Part shown: positions 31,236 to 42,330 of the stretch, in pieces | How positions within the stretch are numbered: position 1 is the stretch's first letter | Layout of the letters: every line of letters begins with the position of its first letter | Assembly (NCBI GenBank): GCA_016946835.1 | Contig: JACVTC010000033.1 | Coordinates: 1-64,000 of the forward strand | Origin: Neocallimastix lanati (nom. inval.) | Taxonomy: Eukaryota; Neocallimastigomycota; Neocallimastigomycetes; Neocallimastigales; Neocallimastigaceae | Length of the DNA stretch: 64,000 bases | Reading direction: 5' to 3' | Position numbers and translations under genes: made by a program | The notes under the pieces: generated by a model | What the model was told of the DNA's origin: nothing | Database searches by the model: none | The model's input: only the letters and a program-made list of their open reading frames with translations

Positions 31236-32090
31236 ATGTCTTCAAATAAAATAAAAGAAAATGACTATGAAAAAGCCACTCTCATGGCTAAAGAAATTGC
31301 CGCTCTAGGAAGAAGAGATACTAAATTCTTTCGGTGGAAGATGGAAGTAGAAGATATCTTCGAAGATTTATCTCTTTCAGAAAAAGAAAAAAAGAAAATC
31401 GTGATACTAGCTACCTATGGCAAAACTAAAGATCGTAGTATTGATATATATTACGAAAATAAAGACCTATCACTTTCCGATTTTATTTCAAAAATAGGGG
31501 AACCATTCAGTAATAGCAAAATATCTAACTCTAATTTACATAAACTCGAAGCTTTAAAAATTAGTAAATACTCCGTTAAAGAGTTTAATAAAATATTTAA
31601 AGAACTATTATTAGAAATATCCGAAAGAGACAAGCCAAATGAAGAAAGATTGATATTCTTATATAAAAAAGCTTGTAAGAAGAGAACCCCTGTTTTTAAC
31701 GCACTATTGACCAAGCAACCAAAATCATTAAAAGATGCATACGATATTGCATTGAAGGTCGAAGAAACTATTGAACCTTATGTAAGCGATGATGAATACG
31801 ATAGTACGCAATTTAACAGAATACCTAAAAGAAGAAGCTTCAACAGAAGGAAACAGAATAACTTATCAGAAGATAAATTCAATAAAGTTGAGAAAGATCG
31901 AAAGAAAATAGACAAGGATATTCAAGAACCCGATCTAGAAGCTTTGACCAAAAGCTTCGCTGAAATGAAGATCCACGTTTGCTATAGATGTCATGAAAAG
32001 GGACATGAAGAAAGATTTTGCCCTAATGAAATGTCCGATCTGAACAAAGCAATAGCTACAATAATCCAATATCAAAAACATTTAAATTAA
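31236..32090 (+). CDS. gag: Gag capsid/nucleocapsid protein, element I
   Basis: The frame is open from before the PBS, but the first ATG that matches the start of Gag of H (MSS...) is at 31236, giving 284 residues. The N-terminal region (YEKATLMAKEIAALGRRDT) aligns with H. A lysine-rich middle leads to one CCHC knuckle (CYRCHEKGHEERFC). It is open and ends at TAA 32088 inside the frameshift cassette. Codon use is somewhat richer in C than in H. Confidence 0.9.
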   Translation: MSSNKIKENDYEKATLMAKEIAALGRRDTKFFRWKMEVEDIFEDLSLSEKEKKKIVILATYGKTKDRSIDIYYENKDLSLSDFISKIGEPFSNSKISNSNLHKLEALKISKYSVKEFNKIFKELLLEISERDKPNEERLIFLYKKACKKRTPVFNALLTKQPKSLKDAYDIALKVEETIEPYVSDDEYDSTQFNRIPKRRSFNRRKQNNLSEDKFNKVEKDRKKIDKDIQEPDLEALTKSFAEMKIHVCYRCHEKGHEERFCPNEMSDLNKAIATIIQYQKHLN

Positions 32091-32114
32091 TAAAGGGAAG
32101 TTCTCAATCTTCCC
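32081..32114 (+). promoter_or_regulatory. -1 ribosomal frameshift site, element I
   Basis: Heptamer T_TTA_AAT (32081-32087), 7-nt spacer, GGGAAG (32095-32100), 8-nt loop, CTTCCC (32109-32114). This is identical in plan and nearly in sequence to H, while the flanking coding sequence differs more, which suggests purifying selection on the cassette. Confidence 0.9.
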
Positions 32115-35100
32115 GACGTATAAACAAAATTGATAGCGCTTTTGAATATAGAAATAAAAACGAACATAATAATCATAAGGCAACTGCATATCATCACGGT
32201 GAAAAATCCAAAGTTAACCATTACCATAATTATCCAGAGGCCCCTGAGTCTGATACCACATCATCTACAGACGAATCCGAAGAAAAATCAAATAATTACA
32301 ATTCCCCACATGAAGATTTAGTAAATTCAACCTGTATCCAAGATAATAATAATCTTTTATATGGTATCAAGCGAAAACACTCCGATACTAACAAAATAAA
32401 CAAAAATGAACAATATACTTTCTCCAAAAAGAGACTTATGGAAAATGCTACTCCTATAAATACCAAAGCTACTCAACTGAAAGCTCAACAAGAAAAATCA
32501 GATCAAGAAGTGTATCAATGGAACCAAAATGGTAAAATTCCTCATAAGAACAACTCCAATAAATTAGAAATTTTAGACACTTCTGTTATTGCCGGGAAAA
32601 ATATTTCTTCAGCCAAGAAAAAGAATAAAGAAGAAAGAAATAAGAGAAGAATAGGTCTGGATTCTACTAATAAGAATGAGGAGGTTGAAATAGACGTTCC
32701 AGACACGGAAATCAATGACAACGCTACAAAGAAAAATTATTATGACTTCCTCAGAACTATTCTTATATTAGATGACAAGAAAGAATATGACTTCTTTGAA
32801 GCCCTAAACAATTCGAATGCCGGAATAACCTTTGCTCAGCTATTTGCCGTAAGTCCTCTATTAAGACGTTTATGCATTAAGGGTTTAAAATTAAACCCTA
32901 AAGATATTAGAAAAATCAATTCCGTTCACCATACAAATCTAGACGAAAATGACTCCGATTTTCTTATAAACGTTTTTAAAAATATTAACACTGATTACAA
33001 AAGTACTACTCCTGTAAGTGAAAAAGTAGTTGAATCCAATTTAAACGACCTTAGCACAAAAAGAATAAATCTAATAAATAAAGCAAATATCGCCGCTGTG
33101 ATTGGTTCCATTGATAAACATGTCGTGAAAGTATTAGTAGATACAGGAGCAGAAGTAAACATCATTAACAAGCCTTTTTTTGAACTAATTGCTAAAAATC
33201 ATAAAGTCCATATTCTTGAAAGAAACTACTTTAAAGTCCCTGGAAAGAATATGACCTCCACTAATCAAGTTATTAATTTATGCTTAAAATTTGAAAATCT
33301 TGTCATTAATGCCCCCTTCTATATATTGGATGACGACGACCCTTCTTATGATATTATCATAGGTCGCCAGGTTCACAAAGATTATCGTTTGTTCGTCGAT
33401 CCAGACGATGATGCCCTGTATATGAAAACCGACACCAACCCAGTACTCGTAGCGCATCCAACTGATATCACTACATCAAATAGATTATTTAGAATCTCTA
33501 TTTATAGTAATCCAGATGAATTCCCCGATTATTCTGAACTTCCTGATGGTGGTATTGAACTTAGTGATATTGATAACATAAAACTTAATAATCTTATTGA
33601 CAAATATAAAGATGTACTTATAAATTCTATTGATGATGCATCCATTGCTAAAGCTGAACCACATACAATAGAACTTACCAATGAAAAACCGATCAAATTA
33701 AGACCCTACAAAATCTCACTGGAACAATCCAAGGCCCTCAAAGATGAAATTATTAAGTAATTAAACCATGGATTAATTGAACCGTCACATTCACCTTGGT
33801 CGTTCCCAGTCATACTTGTACGCAAAAAAAATGGTAAATGGCGTATGTGTGTCGACTACCGTCGACTTAACCAAATTACTATAAAAGATGCATACGCTCT
33901 CCCCTTCATTGATGAACTTTTGGAATCGGTCCACGGAGCTAGGTTTTTCTCTGCTATTGATCTATTCTCAGGGTTCCATCAAATTCCAATGAAACCAAAA
34001 GATGTTGAAAAAACGGCATTTACGACAAAATTTGGAAATTTCAATTTCTTAGTAATGCCATTTGGACTCACTAATGCTCCTGCTACCTTCCAACGGGAGA
34101 TGAATCGTATTCTTATGCCACTAATAGGTGTTTGTCTTTTCGTATATATGGATGACATTCTCGTCTATTCTCCGACATTCGAACAGCATCTCCAAGACTT
34201 AGAAAAATTATTTATCATTTTGAGAGATAATAAATTTTCTATTAACCTCGAAAAGTGTTCGTTCTGTAAAGGTTCAGTTGAAGTTCTTGGCCACATGCTC
34301 ACCAGAGAGGGCATTAAGCCTATGGCCTCTATAGTTCTTGCAATAGCCTCGTGGAATACTCCTAAAGACGTTACTCAACTTCGTTCCTTTCTGGGCCTTA
34401 TCAGCTATTACCGGAAGTTTATCCCAAATTTTGCAGGTATCTCTAACTGCTTATATAAACTTACTAGTCCAAAAAAGCCATTTCACTGGACAAACATCCA
34501 TACTGACGCCTTTAACAATCTTAAAAATGTCATTTGTTCAAATTCGGTCTTGAAATACCCAGATCCACACCGCCCACTGATCATACGGACTGATGCATCC
34601 TCTTACGCTGTTGGTGCTGTTTTGTTACAAGTCCAAGACGATTCTAACATAGAATTTCTCATTTATTGTGTAAGCCGTTGTTTAAAAGATGCTGAAACCC
34701 GCTATTCTGTCACCGAAAAAGAAGGTATTACGGTTATCTTTGCTTTAAAGAAGTTCGTTCTTATATAGCCGCTTCTCCTTTTCCAGTCAATATTTATACT
34801 GACCACAAACCTTTGGTTGGTTTTTTCTATAATAGTATTCCCAGCAAAGACCGTCATTTTAGGTGGATTTCAATTTTTAATGAGTTTAGAGTTAATTTAA
34901 TTTATGAAAAAGGTAAAAATAACGTTTTTGCAGATGCTCAGTCTCGTTTACCTTCGCGTATTAGTTCTATTAAGTCTATCCTTACCGATAGCGATGACAC
35001 CTCTTCCTTCGCTCCTCCCTAAATCATTGAATATATTAAAAATAATTATTCTTTATATAATGGGCAACTTGTTTTTCAAGACAAAAATGGTAAATTTTTA

Positions 35101-36165
35101 AAAGTGATAGAGGACGATTCTACTAAATCCTCTTTAATTCGTAAGGCTCATCTTGTGGGCCATGAAGGTGCCGAGAAAACATTCAAAAGACTAAAAGAAG
35201 CGTACTACTGGCCAGGCATGAGAAACGATGTAAATAATCATGTTAAAACATGCTTACGTTGCCAATGTTATCGTCCGAAGCCTATAAGTAAAAACCTTTC
35301 GAATATTCCCACTCCTGTTGAAAGACCATTCGTTAGAGTAGGCCTTGATATTGTAGGTCCTCTACCGATTATAGATAAAGGAAATCAATACTTAATCGTA
35401 CTTGTAGACTACACTACTAAATGGGTAGAGGCATCACCTTTAAAGAAAATAGAAAGTCAAGATGTAATTAGCTTTCTTAAAGATGTTTTTGCAAGACATG
35501 GTGTGCCGGAACTAATAATAACAGATAATGGCACGCAGTTCTCGTCGGATGTCACTAAAACAATGGTTGATTTATATGGTTCGTGGATTCAGTTTGTTGC
35601 TCCTCACCATCCAGATGCTAATGGACAGGTCGAGAACAGGAACAGAGAAATCATTAAAATATTAAGACATCTCTGTCTTTATCAAGCAAATTGGGATGAA
35701 TATATTCCAGCTTCCCTATGGGCACTTCGAACTTCTAGGTCTAGCGTAACCGGTTTCAGTAGTTTTGAACTCCTATATGGTAGGAAAGGTCTATGGCCAT
35801 TGAGTGTTGTTATTCCTGACATTGCCAAAAATAAAAATGAATCAGATGATGAATATAATTTAAGAAGATTCATTCGTCACCAAAAATGGGTAAAAGAAGC
35901 CATGGAAAACATAAAACAAGCTCATTCTTACTGGCTTCATAGAAGCAAAGCAGTTGATAGTATGAACCATACCTATAAACCTGGTGACTTAGTTTTAGTT
36001 CGCTACATTGGAAGAAAGAAATTAGATCCATTTTTCATTGAACCATTTAAAGTAATTAAGGCTTCTAAATTTAACACACTTGTTTTAGAAACAATAGATA
36101 CTCACAAAATACTAGAAAGAAACGTCCATGTTAAGAATGTTAAACCCTACTTAGCTTCAAAATAA
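32081..36165 (+). pseudogene. pol: Pol polyprotein (PR-RT-RH-IN), element I, broken
   Basis: The -1 frame from the slippery site is open through the spacer and protease (VLVDTGAEVNII, normal DTG). TAA at 33758-33760 breaks the start of RT. RT then reads [10 protein letters not shown] and YMDDILVYS. In RNase H a 1-bp loss near 34755 shifts the frame, after TDASS and EKEG. The new frame carries YTDHKP and ADAQSR (Gln where others have Leu). A second TAA at 35020-35022 lies in the linker. Integrase is whole: HHCC (HLVGHEG to CLRCQ), LDIVG, ITDNG, QVENRNRE, end FFIEPFKVI (GPF changed to EPF). Three lesions make it inactive. Confidence 0.9.
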
Positions 36166-36174
36166 TCGTTTTAA

Positions 36175-36223
<49 letters not shown>

Positions 36224-36274
36224 ATTATTTATATTAATTATTCAGATAAAATTTTATCTTAGGGCGAGAAATCT
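36166..36274 (+). other. 3' UTR and polypurine tract of element I
   Basis: A 40-base A tract is followed by a short AT stretch and agggcgagaa (36261-36270) four bases before the LTR. Confidence 0.7.
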
Positions 36275-36708
36275 TGATAAATAATAACTATAATTACGTT
36301 ATTTATTAAATATATATATATATTTATATATATAAAATATTTTTAATTTTATTATAAAATTTATGATTTAAATAATAATAGATTATTTTATTAGTATTAT
36401 ATATAAATTATTAATAATTCTTAATACTTTACTATTATTTCTAAAGAATATTTTATTATAAAATAATAATTATTATTTTATTATTATTACTGATTGGATA
36501 TTGTTGTTACACCAATTTTAGAATATAAAAATAATAATTTAAAAAAAATATTTTTAATCTCTCTCTTTGGAAAAATAAATTTTTAATAATAAATGAATCA
36601 ATAAATTAATAAAGATTTATATACTTATATATATTTATAAAGTATATAAAACAATTTTTATAAAATCAAATAATAAAATAAAAATCTATTTATAACTAAG
36701 ATTTATTA
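36275..36708 (+). repeat. 3' LTR of element I
   Basis: The 434-bp LTR starts TGATAAAT and ends ATTTATTA. It confirms that 24455-24519 plus 30759-31141 is one interrupted LTR. Confidence 0.92.
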
Positions 36709-36712
36709 TTTT

Positions 36713-36800
36713 TGGTGCGATGCACCCATAAAAATATAAAATTCAGAGTGAAGAATATAATATTATAAAATAGTTTAATAAATTAGATTATTAATAAATT

Positions 36801-36847
<47 letters not shown>

Positions 36848-37304
36848 TTTGTTTATTAATTAAAAAATTAATTAAATTTGTTTAGGATGTATATATTAAA
36901 ATTGATTTATAAAAAAAAAAATAATAATAATAATAATAATAATAATGAGATGATGTAGAGGAGATTATAATTCGGAGATAAATAATATATTTCAAGAACG
37001 GAGTTAGGATTAAAAATTATAGAGTTATAAAAGAGATAACTAATAATTTAATATCCTATAATATTGAAATATAGAATTTTAGAATTATAATAAATAAAAT
37101 ATTTTATTGTATTTATATATATAAAAAAAAAAAAAAAAAAAAGATGATTCTTGTAAAAAAAAAAAAAAAAAAAAAAAAAGAATAAATAAAATATCTTAAT
37201 AATAAGAATAAATAAAAGTTATAAAATTTAAGTGTTTATTCAATCTAGAATAATTTATTTTAACAAGTGAAGTGTCAATAAGCCCAAGGTACAAGCACGT
37301 ACCA
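36713..37304 (+). repeat. LTR J2 (5' LTR of the J-D element)
   Basis: The 592-bp LTR is nearly identical to J1 (TGGTGCG...CGTACCA). It contains several A tracts of 20-45 bases and an (AAT)n run. Confidence 0.9.
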
Positions 37305-37308
37305 AAAA

Positions 37309-37325
37309 TGGTGGAGAATCCGGGC
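37309..37325 (+). promoter_or_regulatory. Primer binding site, J-D element
   Basis: tggtggagaatccgggc is identical to the PBS of element B over 17 bases and follows the LTR after 4 bp, as in B. Confidence 0.8.
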
Positions 37326-37395
37326 GTTGCAATATTGGAAATTAATATGAAAATAATAATAATAATTAATAATTTTTAAAAATAAATTTTATATA

Positions 37396-37441
<46 letters not shown>

Positions 37442-37791
37442 TCTTATTATGTGTAATAAAATAAATAGTAATATTTGATATATTATTATAAAAGGCATAT
37501 TAATATAAAATTATATTTTAATAATATTTTTAATATAATAAAAAAAAATAGTATAATTGATTAAACGAATTAATAAGAGAATATAAATCTTTGAGATAAT
37601 TATCAATTATTATTAGTTTATAGGAGGGAGATAAATAATAATATTGATGAATTATGATAAGATTGTATATTAATTATATAATTGTATTAATCAGTTTCTA
37701 TTATCTTTATTATAAAAAAAATTTATTAACTATATTTTATTAATTAAATGCGCCTTTAGTAAATAAATAAGAAAGTAAATACTAAGCCAAA

Positions 37792-38235
37792 ATGAATTCT
37801 AAATCAAATATTTTAGAAGATATTATTGGATATAAAAAAATTAACGGAATAATGAATAATATTATTAATGGAATTGATAACATTTCAAGAGAAATAATAA
37901 TGAAAAACGCGTTCTTGGAATATAATAATATTTATAAAATTTCAACTAAAAAAACAAATTTTAAACTTGAGGAGAAATTAAAAATTGTTGAAGTAAGAGA
38001 AATAAAATTGGAAAAGAAACCAATTAAAAATATTAGTAAAAAAGTAAGAAAAGAAAAAAGAAAAGTAAAAAGGGAAAATGATAAATGCATAAATATCATT
38101 ATTAAAATATTAATTATTAAAATTAGTAATAACAGGAAAGACACGAAAACAGTTGAACGTAATTACAAAAAAAAAAAAAAAAAAAAATTGCAATTCAAAA
38201 TTTATAATTTCAAAATTTTACATTTTAAAATTTAA
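37792..38235 (+). CDS. Lysine/isoleucine-rich protein of 147 residues, unknown
   Basis: This is the only long frame in the J-D element, starting at an ATG (aaaATGaat). It has MNSKSNILEDIIGYKKI at the start, a highly basic middle (about residues 70-95, KKVRKEKRKVKREN) and a tail that reads through an A tract. No CCHC knuckle or enzyme motif is present. It may be a remnant of a Gag-like protein or a chance frame in AT-rich DNA; ATG context and an even codon pattern give mild support. I do not recognise it. Confidence 0.4.
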   Translation: MNSKSNILEDIIGYKKINGIMNNIINGIDNISREIIMKNAFLEYNNIYKISTKKTNFKLEEKLKIVEVREIKLEKKPIKNISKKVRKEKRKVKRENDKCINIIIKILIIKISNNRKDTKTVERNYKKKKKKKLQFKIYNFKILHFKI

Positions 38236-38355
38236 CATTTCGAAATTTCGAAATTTCAAAAATTCATATTAATAAATAAATGAATAAAAATAAATAATTA
38301 AATAAAAATAAATAATTAAATAAAAATAAATAATTAAAATGTTTTTTTTTTCCAG

Positions 38356-38376
38356 AGACTTCAGGGGACGAAGTCT
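38356..38376 (+). other. Conserved 3' UTR hairpin, J-D element
   Basis: AGACTTC, loop aggggac, GAAGTCT: a 7-bp stem with a one-base variant of the loop in B and C. The polypurine tract cagcagggagg (about 38382-38392) follows. Confidence 0.7.
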
Positions 38377-38395
38377 AATTTCAGCAGGGAGGTCT

Positions 38396-38867
38396 TGATA
38401 CGGGATGAATAAATAAATATAAAAATTAATAAATTTAGAAAAATAATAAAATATAATTAATTAAAGTTAAAATAAAAATTATATAGTTTAAAATAATAAT
38501 AAACAATAAAAAAAATTAAAAATAAATAAATTAAAATAAGAATTATTAAAAAAAAAATAATAATAATATTTTAGAGATAGAGAAAATAAATATAATTAAA
38601 TGGTCTTAGAGAGAGGCCTTAATTGAGATTTTTAGTTAGTAATAATTAGTAAAATAAAATAATAAAAGTAATGTTAAAAATGTAATTAATGTAAAATTTA
38701 AATAATTATAAATAAAGTATTAAATAAATAATAATAAAATATTTAAGTTTTATTTAATATAATTATTGTGTTAAAATTATTAATTGTTTTATTAGAATAT
38801 ATTAATTTTCCTCAAATAAAATATTGCAAGTCCCATAAAAGTATACGATTATAAAAATATCGTATCA
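38396..38867 (+). repeat. LTR D (3' LTR of the J-D element)
   Basis: The 472-bp LTR starts TGATACGGG and ends CGTATCA. The start matches the C 3' LTR (tgatacgggat) and the right part resembles B and E. It follows a polypurine tract, which supports its role as a 3' LTR. Confidence 0.82.
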
Positions 38868-38871
38868 TTTT

Positions 38872-39443
38872 TGATACGTTACAGGAATATATGTTATAAA
38901 ATATCAAATTGGTGACTTAATAATTAAAAAAAATTATTTTAATTATTAACTAAATAATTGCTGTTATATTATAGAACTAAATTATTAATTAAACCTAAAT
39001 AAGAAGAACCAATAATAAAAAGAATAGAAAAATTATAAAAGGAGAATTCTAAAAAAAAAAAAAAAAAAAAAAATAGTTGAGAAAAAGAGTAGTTTTAATT
39101 AATTATTGAAGATTGTATTTGTGATATTATTATTGAAAATAAAAAAAAATAAATAATAAATAAAAAAAAAATAAATAAATAAAATAAAAATAAAAGTTAT
39201 TAAATAAAAATAAAGTGAAATTTATATTTATGATTTATTTATTTAAATTATATTTTGTGAGCTTTATCATTTTGTTAATAAAATAGAATTAATTTATTAT
39301 ATGGTGGATTTTTGTTTATTACTTATAATAGAAAAGTTATACTTTTATTAGAAAATATTATTTTGTAAAATTCCCTTTTGTTATTCGTCTCGGATAAAAA
39401 AATAAATATTAATTTATGGTATTATTAAAAATAAATCGTATCA
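38872..39443 (+). repeat. Solo LTR E2
   Basis: The 572-bp unit starts TGATACG and ends CGTATCA, with TTTT on both sides (38868-38871, 39444-39447). It is a relative of E1, alignable mainly in the right third (attattttgt...cccttttgttattc). Confidence 0.85.
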
Positions 39444-39447
39444 TTTT

Positions 39448-40194
39448 TAATACAGAATGAACAAATAATACTAATTGTGCTAGAATAATATAAATTATTC
39501 TAACCTTATAGATTATTCTATTCTATATAATTGGAACTTTCCAATATTCTTCAAATATTACTAAATAGAAATCTTAAGTTAATAAATCACCAATTAATTT
39601 ATAATTCCTTTTTGAATTATCGATCCGATTCCATTATAATGTATTAAAAATCTTTAGCCAAGAATATTGTCCTTGCTGTTATATTGAAAATAATCAAATC
39701 TATTTAATTAGTTATTAAAATTTTCGTTATTAATTTAAATTTATTTTTAATTACTAAATTTAACTAAACCACAATAAAATATTCTGTATAATCTCTTTAT
39801 TTTTATTTTATATATATTAATATTAAACTATTATTAAATAATTAATAATTCAATAATATATAACTACTATTTATAACAATAATATTATTAACTAAAATAA
39901 TAATTCAATTTCAATTTAAATGTCTTATTTATAAAAATAATTAGTAATTAGTTTATTAAAAAAATAGTTAGGCTTTACAAATTTTAATTTGATAAAAAAA
40001 TATAAATACATGTAATTTTTAGTGAAATAATATATAATCAATAACTTTCTTTTTATTAAATAAATAATTATATTATTATTATTTTTCTTTTATAAATTTA
40101 AATAAATATTGATTTTAAAACAAAATTATTTTTATTGTAATTTATTATTTGTGTTAATTATTATTATATTCCCAAAACTATATGAACCATACCA
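39448..40194. repeat. Probable eroded LTR F
   Basis: This 747-bp unit lies between E2 and A3. The right end reads CCATACCA; the left end TAATACAG would be a mutated TGGTA start. A promoter-like string (gataaaaaaatataaataca) lies near 40000. No second copy is present to confirm the borders. Confidence 0.45.
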
Positions 40195-40198
40195 TTTA

Positions 40199-41330
40199 TG
40201 GTAAAGAATGAATTAATAACATTTATTTTGTTATAAAATATTATTAATTATTCTTTAATTAAGTGTTCTTTCCTATATTCTTTATAACCTAAACCTCATT
40301 GTAAAAATAATTTATTTTAATATAAATTAAATTTAACTTGTAAATAATATTAAATAAATTTTAATTAATTTGTTGTATATTATTAAACATATGTATATAT
40401 TAAAGTATTATTGTAAATATTAAAAATTATATACTTTTAAGATATTTTGAATAATTAAATTTATTAATTAAATATTATTATAAAATTATTATAAAATTAT
40501 TAAAACTATTAATTAAATATTATTATAAAATTATTAAAACTATTAATTAAATATTATTATAAAATTATTAAAATTGTTAATTAAATATTATTATTAAAAT
40601 TATTATCAAATTTATTATTAAAATTATTAATTAAATATTATTATTAAAATTATTAATTAAATTTTATAAAAATTTTATTTTATTTTTGAAAATAATTACA
40701 AGTATTATTTAAAATAATTAAAGATTATTAAATTTATTATATTAATCCTTAAAAACAATTTATTTAACTTAAAAATATCAAAGAAAATAGTAAAAACTAT
40801 TTTCTATATATTTACTTTATAATTATTTCTAATTAAATTATATTTAAATATTATATTATGTCAGAAGTAAGAAACTATTAAAATAGTATATTAATTGTTT
40901 ATGTTATAAATTAAATATTTAACCAATAGTTTTATATAAATAAATATTAATATAATGAGTTAAAGTGTATAAATAATTGTATTATTATAATTGACAATTC
41001 ACTTTCTTGAAAATTTTTTTCTTTTTAATAAAAAATATAATAAAACATATAATAAAAACATACTAATATATCTCTTTAATATTTCGTGTGTCTTTTTGGA
41101 TTTAAATTATTATTATATTTATAAAAATTAAAACAAAAATGAATTATTGATATAAAATTAATTCATTAATTCTATAAAATTACTTAAATTATAAACAAAT
41201 AATTATATTTTAAATTTATAAAAAAATATAAATATTGTAAAAATTTCTTATAAATTAAATATATGTACTTCAAAAATAAATTTTGATATTAATAAATAAT
41301 AAATAAATTTTAATAATTCTACTAACAAGC
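40199..41330 (+). repeat. A-family LTR A3, interrupted and lacking its right end
   Basis: It matches A1 from TGGTAAAGAATG through the promoter region and diverges near 41320, without the GC-rich hairpin. A 249-bp insertion at 40859-41107 is absent from A1 and A2. It is solo or a fused 5' LTR of the degenerate C region. Confidence 0.82.
40859..41107. mobile_element. 249-bp insertion with TATTA target duplication
   Basis: Comparison with A1 gives the borders. TATTA flanks it at 40854-40858 and 41108-41112. It starts tgtcagaagtaagaaac and contains gtgtataaataattg and ttcgtgtgtctttttggatt. It resembles a small solo LTR (TG start, TATA box) but the right end is not CA. It may be a Ty1/copia-type solo LTR; not identified. 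Confidence 0.65.
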
Positions 41331-41566
41331 CTTTTCTATCGCTTAAAACTATTCTTCATTTTGGAATTTGTTCAAAAAAAATAAATATATATATATTTCT
41401 TCTATAATATTTATCTTCTTTTTTAATAAGATTTATTTTATCATTTTTTTCTGTTAAAATCTAAATATATATATATATATATAAAAAAAAAAAGAAAAAA
41501 AAATATTTCTCAATAAAATTTATCTTCCTTTTTAATAAGATTTAATTTATCATTTTTTTTTAATCC

Positions 41567-41602
<36 letters not shown>

Positions 41603-41665
41603 TATTTCTCAATAAAATTTATCTTCCTTTTTAATAAGATTTAATTTATCATTTTTTTTTAATCC

Positions 41666-41707
<42 letters not shown>

Positions 41708-41896
41708 TTCATTATATTAATTATTTTCCTTTTAATAAGATTTACTTTATCATTTTTTTTTTTCTGTTAAAATCTAAATATACATATATATAAAAAAATA
41801 TTTCTCTATAAAACCCTATTTTAAATAATATTAAATAAAAATATATATATATATATTTTCTTTTCTATAAAAACAATTTAGTGTTCTATTATTATT

Positions 41897-41929
<33 letters not shown>

Positions 41930-42129
41930 AAATAAAATAAAATAAAATAAAATAAAATAAAATAAAATAAAATAAAATAAAATAAAATAAATTTCTATTT
42001 AAAACTCTATTTTAAATAAATTAAATAAAAAAAATATATATATATATATATATAAAATTTTTTTTTTATATATTAGTTCTATTTAAGCAATTTTGTGTTC
42101 TTCTGTGTTCTTTCAAAAAAAAAAAAAAA
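41331..42129. repeat. Repeat-rich leader of element C
   Basis: Four to five copies of a roughly 100-bp unit (ttatcttcctttttaataag plus a tail of A and AT tracts) span about 41395-41790. A (TAAAA)n run of about 13 units spans 41925-41990, and AT dinucleotide runs are frequent. No gene is seen. Confidence 0.75.
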
Positions 42130-42330
42130 ATGAAGATTAGCGAAATAGCAAAATTATTGCCACGACTTGGTAGTTTCGATAGGGACATAGAATCATGGAC
42201 TGAAGATTCTTCTGTGTTCTTTCTAAAAAAAAAAAAAAATGAAGATTAGCGAAATAGCAAAATTATTGCCACGACTTGGTAGTTTCGATAGGGACATAGA
42301 ATCATGGACTGAAGAGTTCAATAGGGTAAC
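42100..42330 (+). repeat. 109-bp tandem duplication across the gag start of C
   Basis: The block from tctgtgttctttc through an A tract and the first 78 bases of gag (ATG 42130) is repeated (ATG 42239). The first copy ends at gactgaaga and is out of frame with the second, so translation from the first ATG would give only a short peptide. Confidence 0.9.

Larger units (their letters stand above)
24455..36708 (+). mobile_element. Ty3/gypsy element I, carrying nested element H
   Basis: LTR ends are TGATAAAT and ATTTATTA. The 5' LTR is split by element H into 24455-24519 and 30759-31141; the 3' LTR is 36275-36708. TTTT stands before (24451-24454) and after (36709-36712), a likely 4-bp target duplication. 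Gag is open; pol has two nonsense codons and one frameshift. It lies between the G 3' LTR and LTR J2. Confidence 0.9.
36713..38867 (+). mobile_element. Short element with unlike LTRs (J at 5', D at 3')
   Basis: LTR J2, a PBS, about 1.1 kb of internal DNA with one 147-codon frame, a conserved 3' hairpin and a polypurine tract are followed by an LTR of a different family (D). TTTT lies on both sides, but T-rich context weakens this as a target duplication. No gag or pol domain is recognisable, so it would be non-autonomous. Unlike LTRs mean it is a recombinant of two elements, or two partial elements side by side. Confidence 0.65.

Noticed and set aside
37932-38144. Minus-strand hydrophobic frame opposite the 147-codon frame
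   Set aside because: It is the shadow of a Lys/Ile-rich plus-strand frame in AT-rich DNA.
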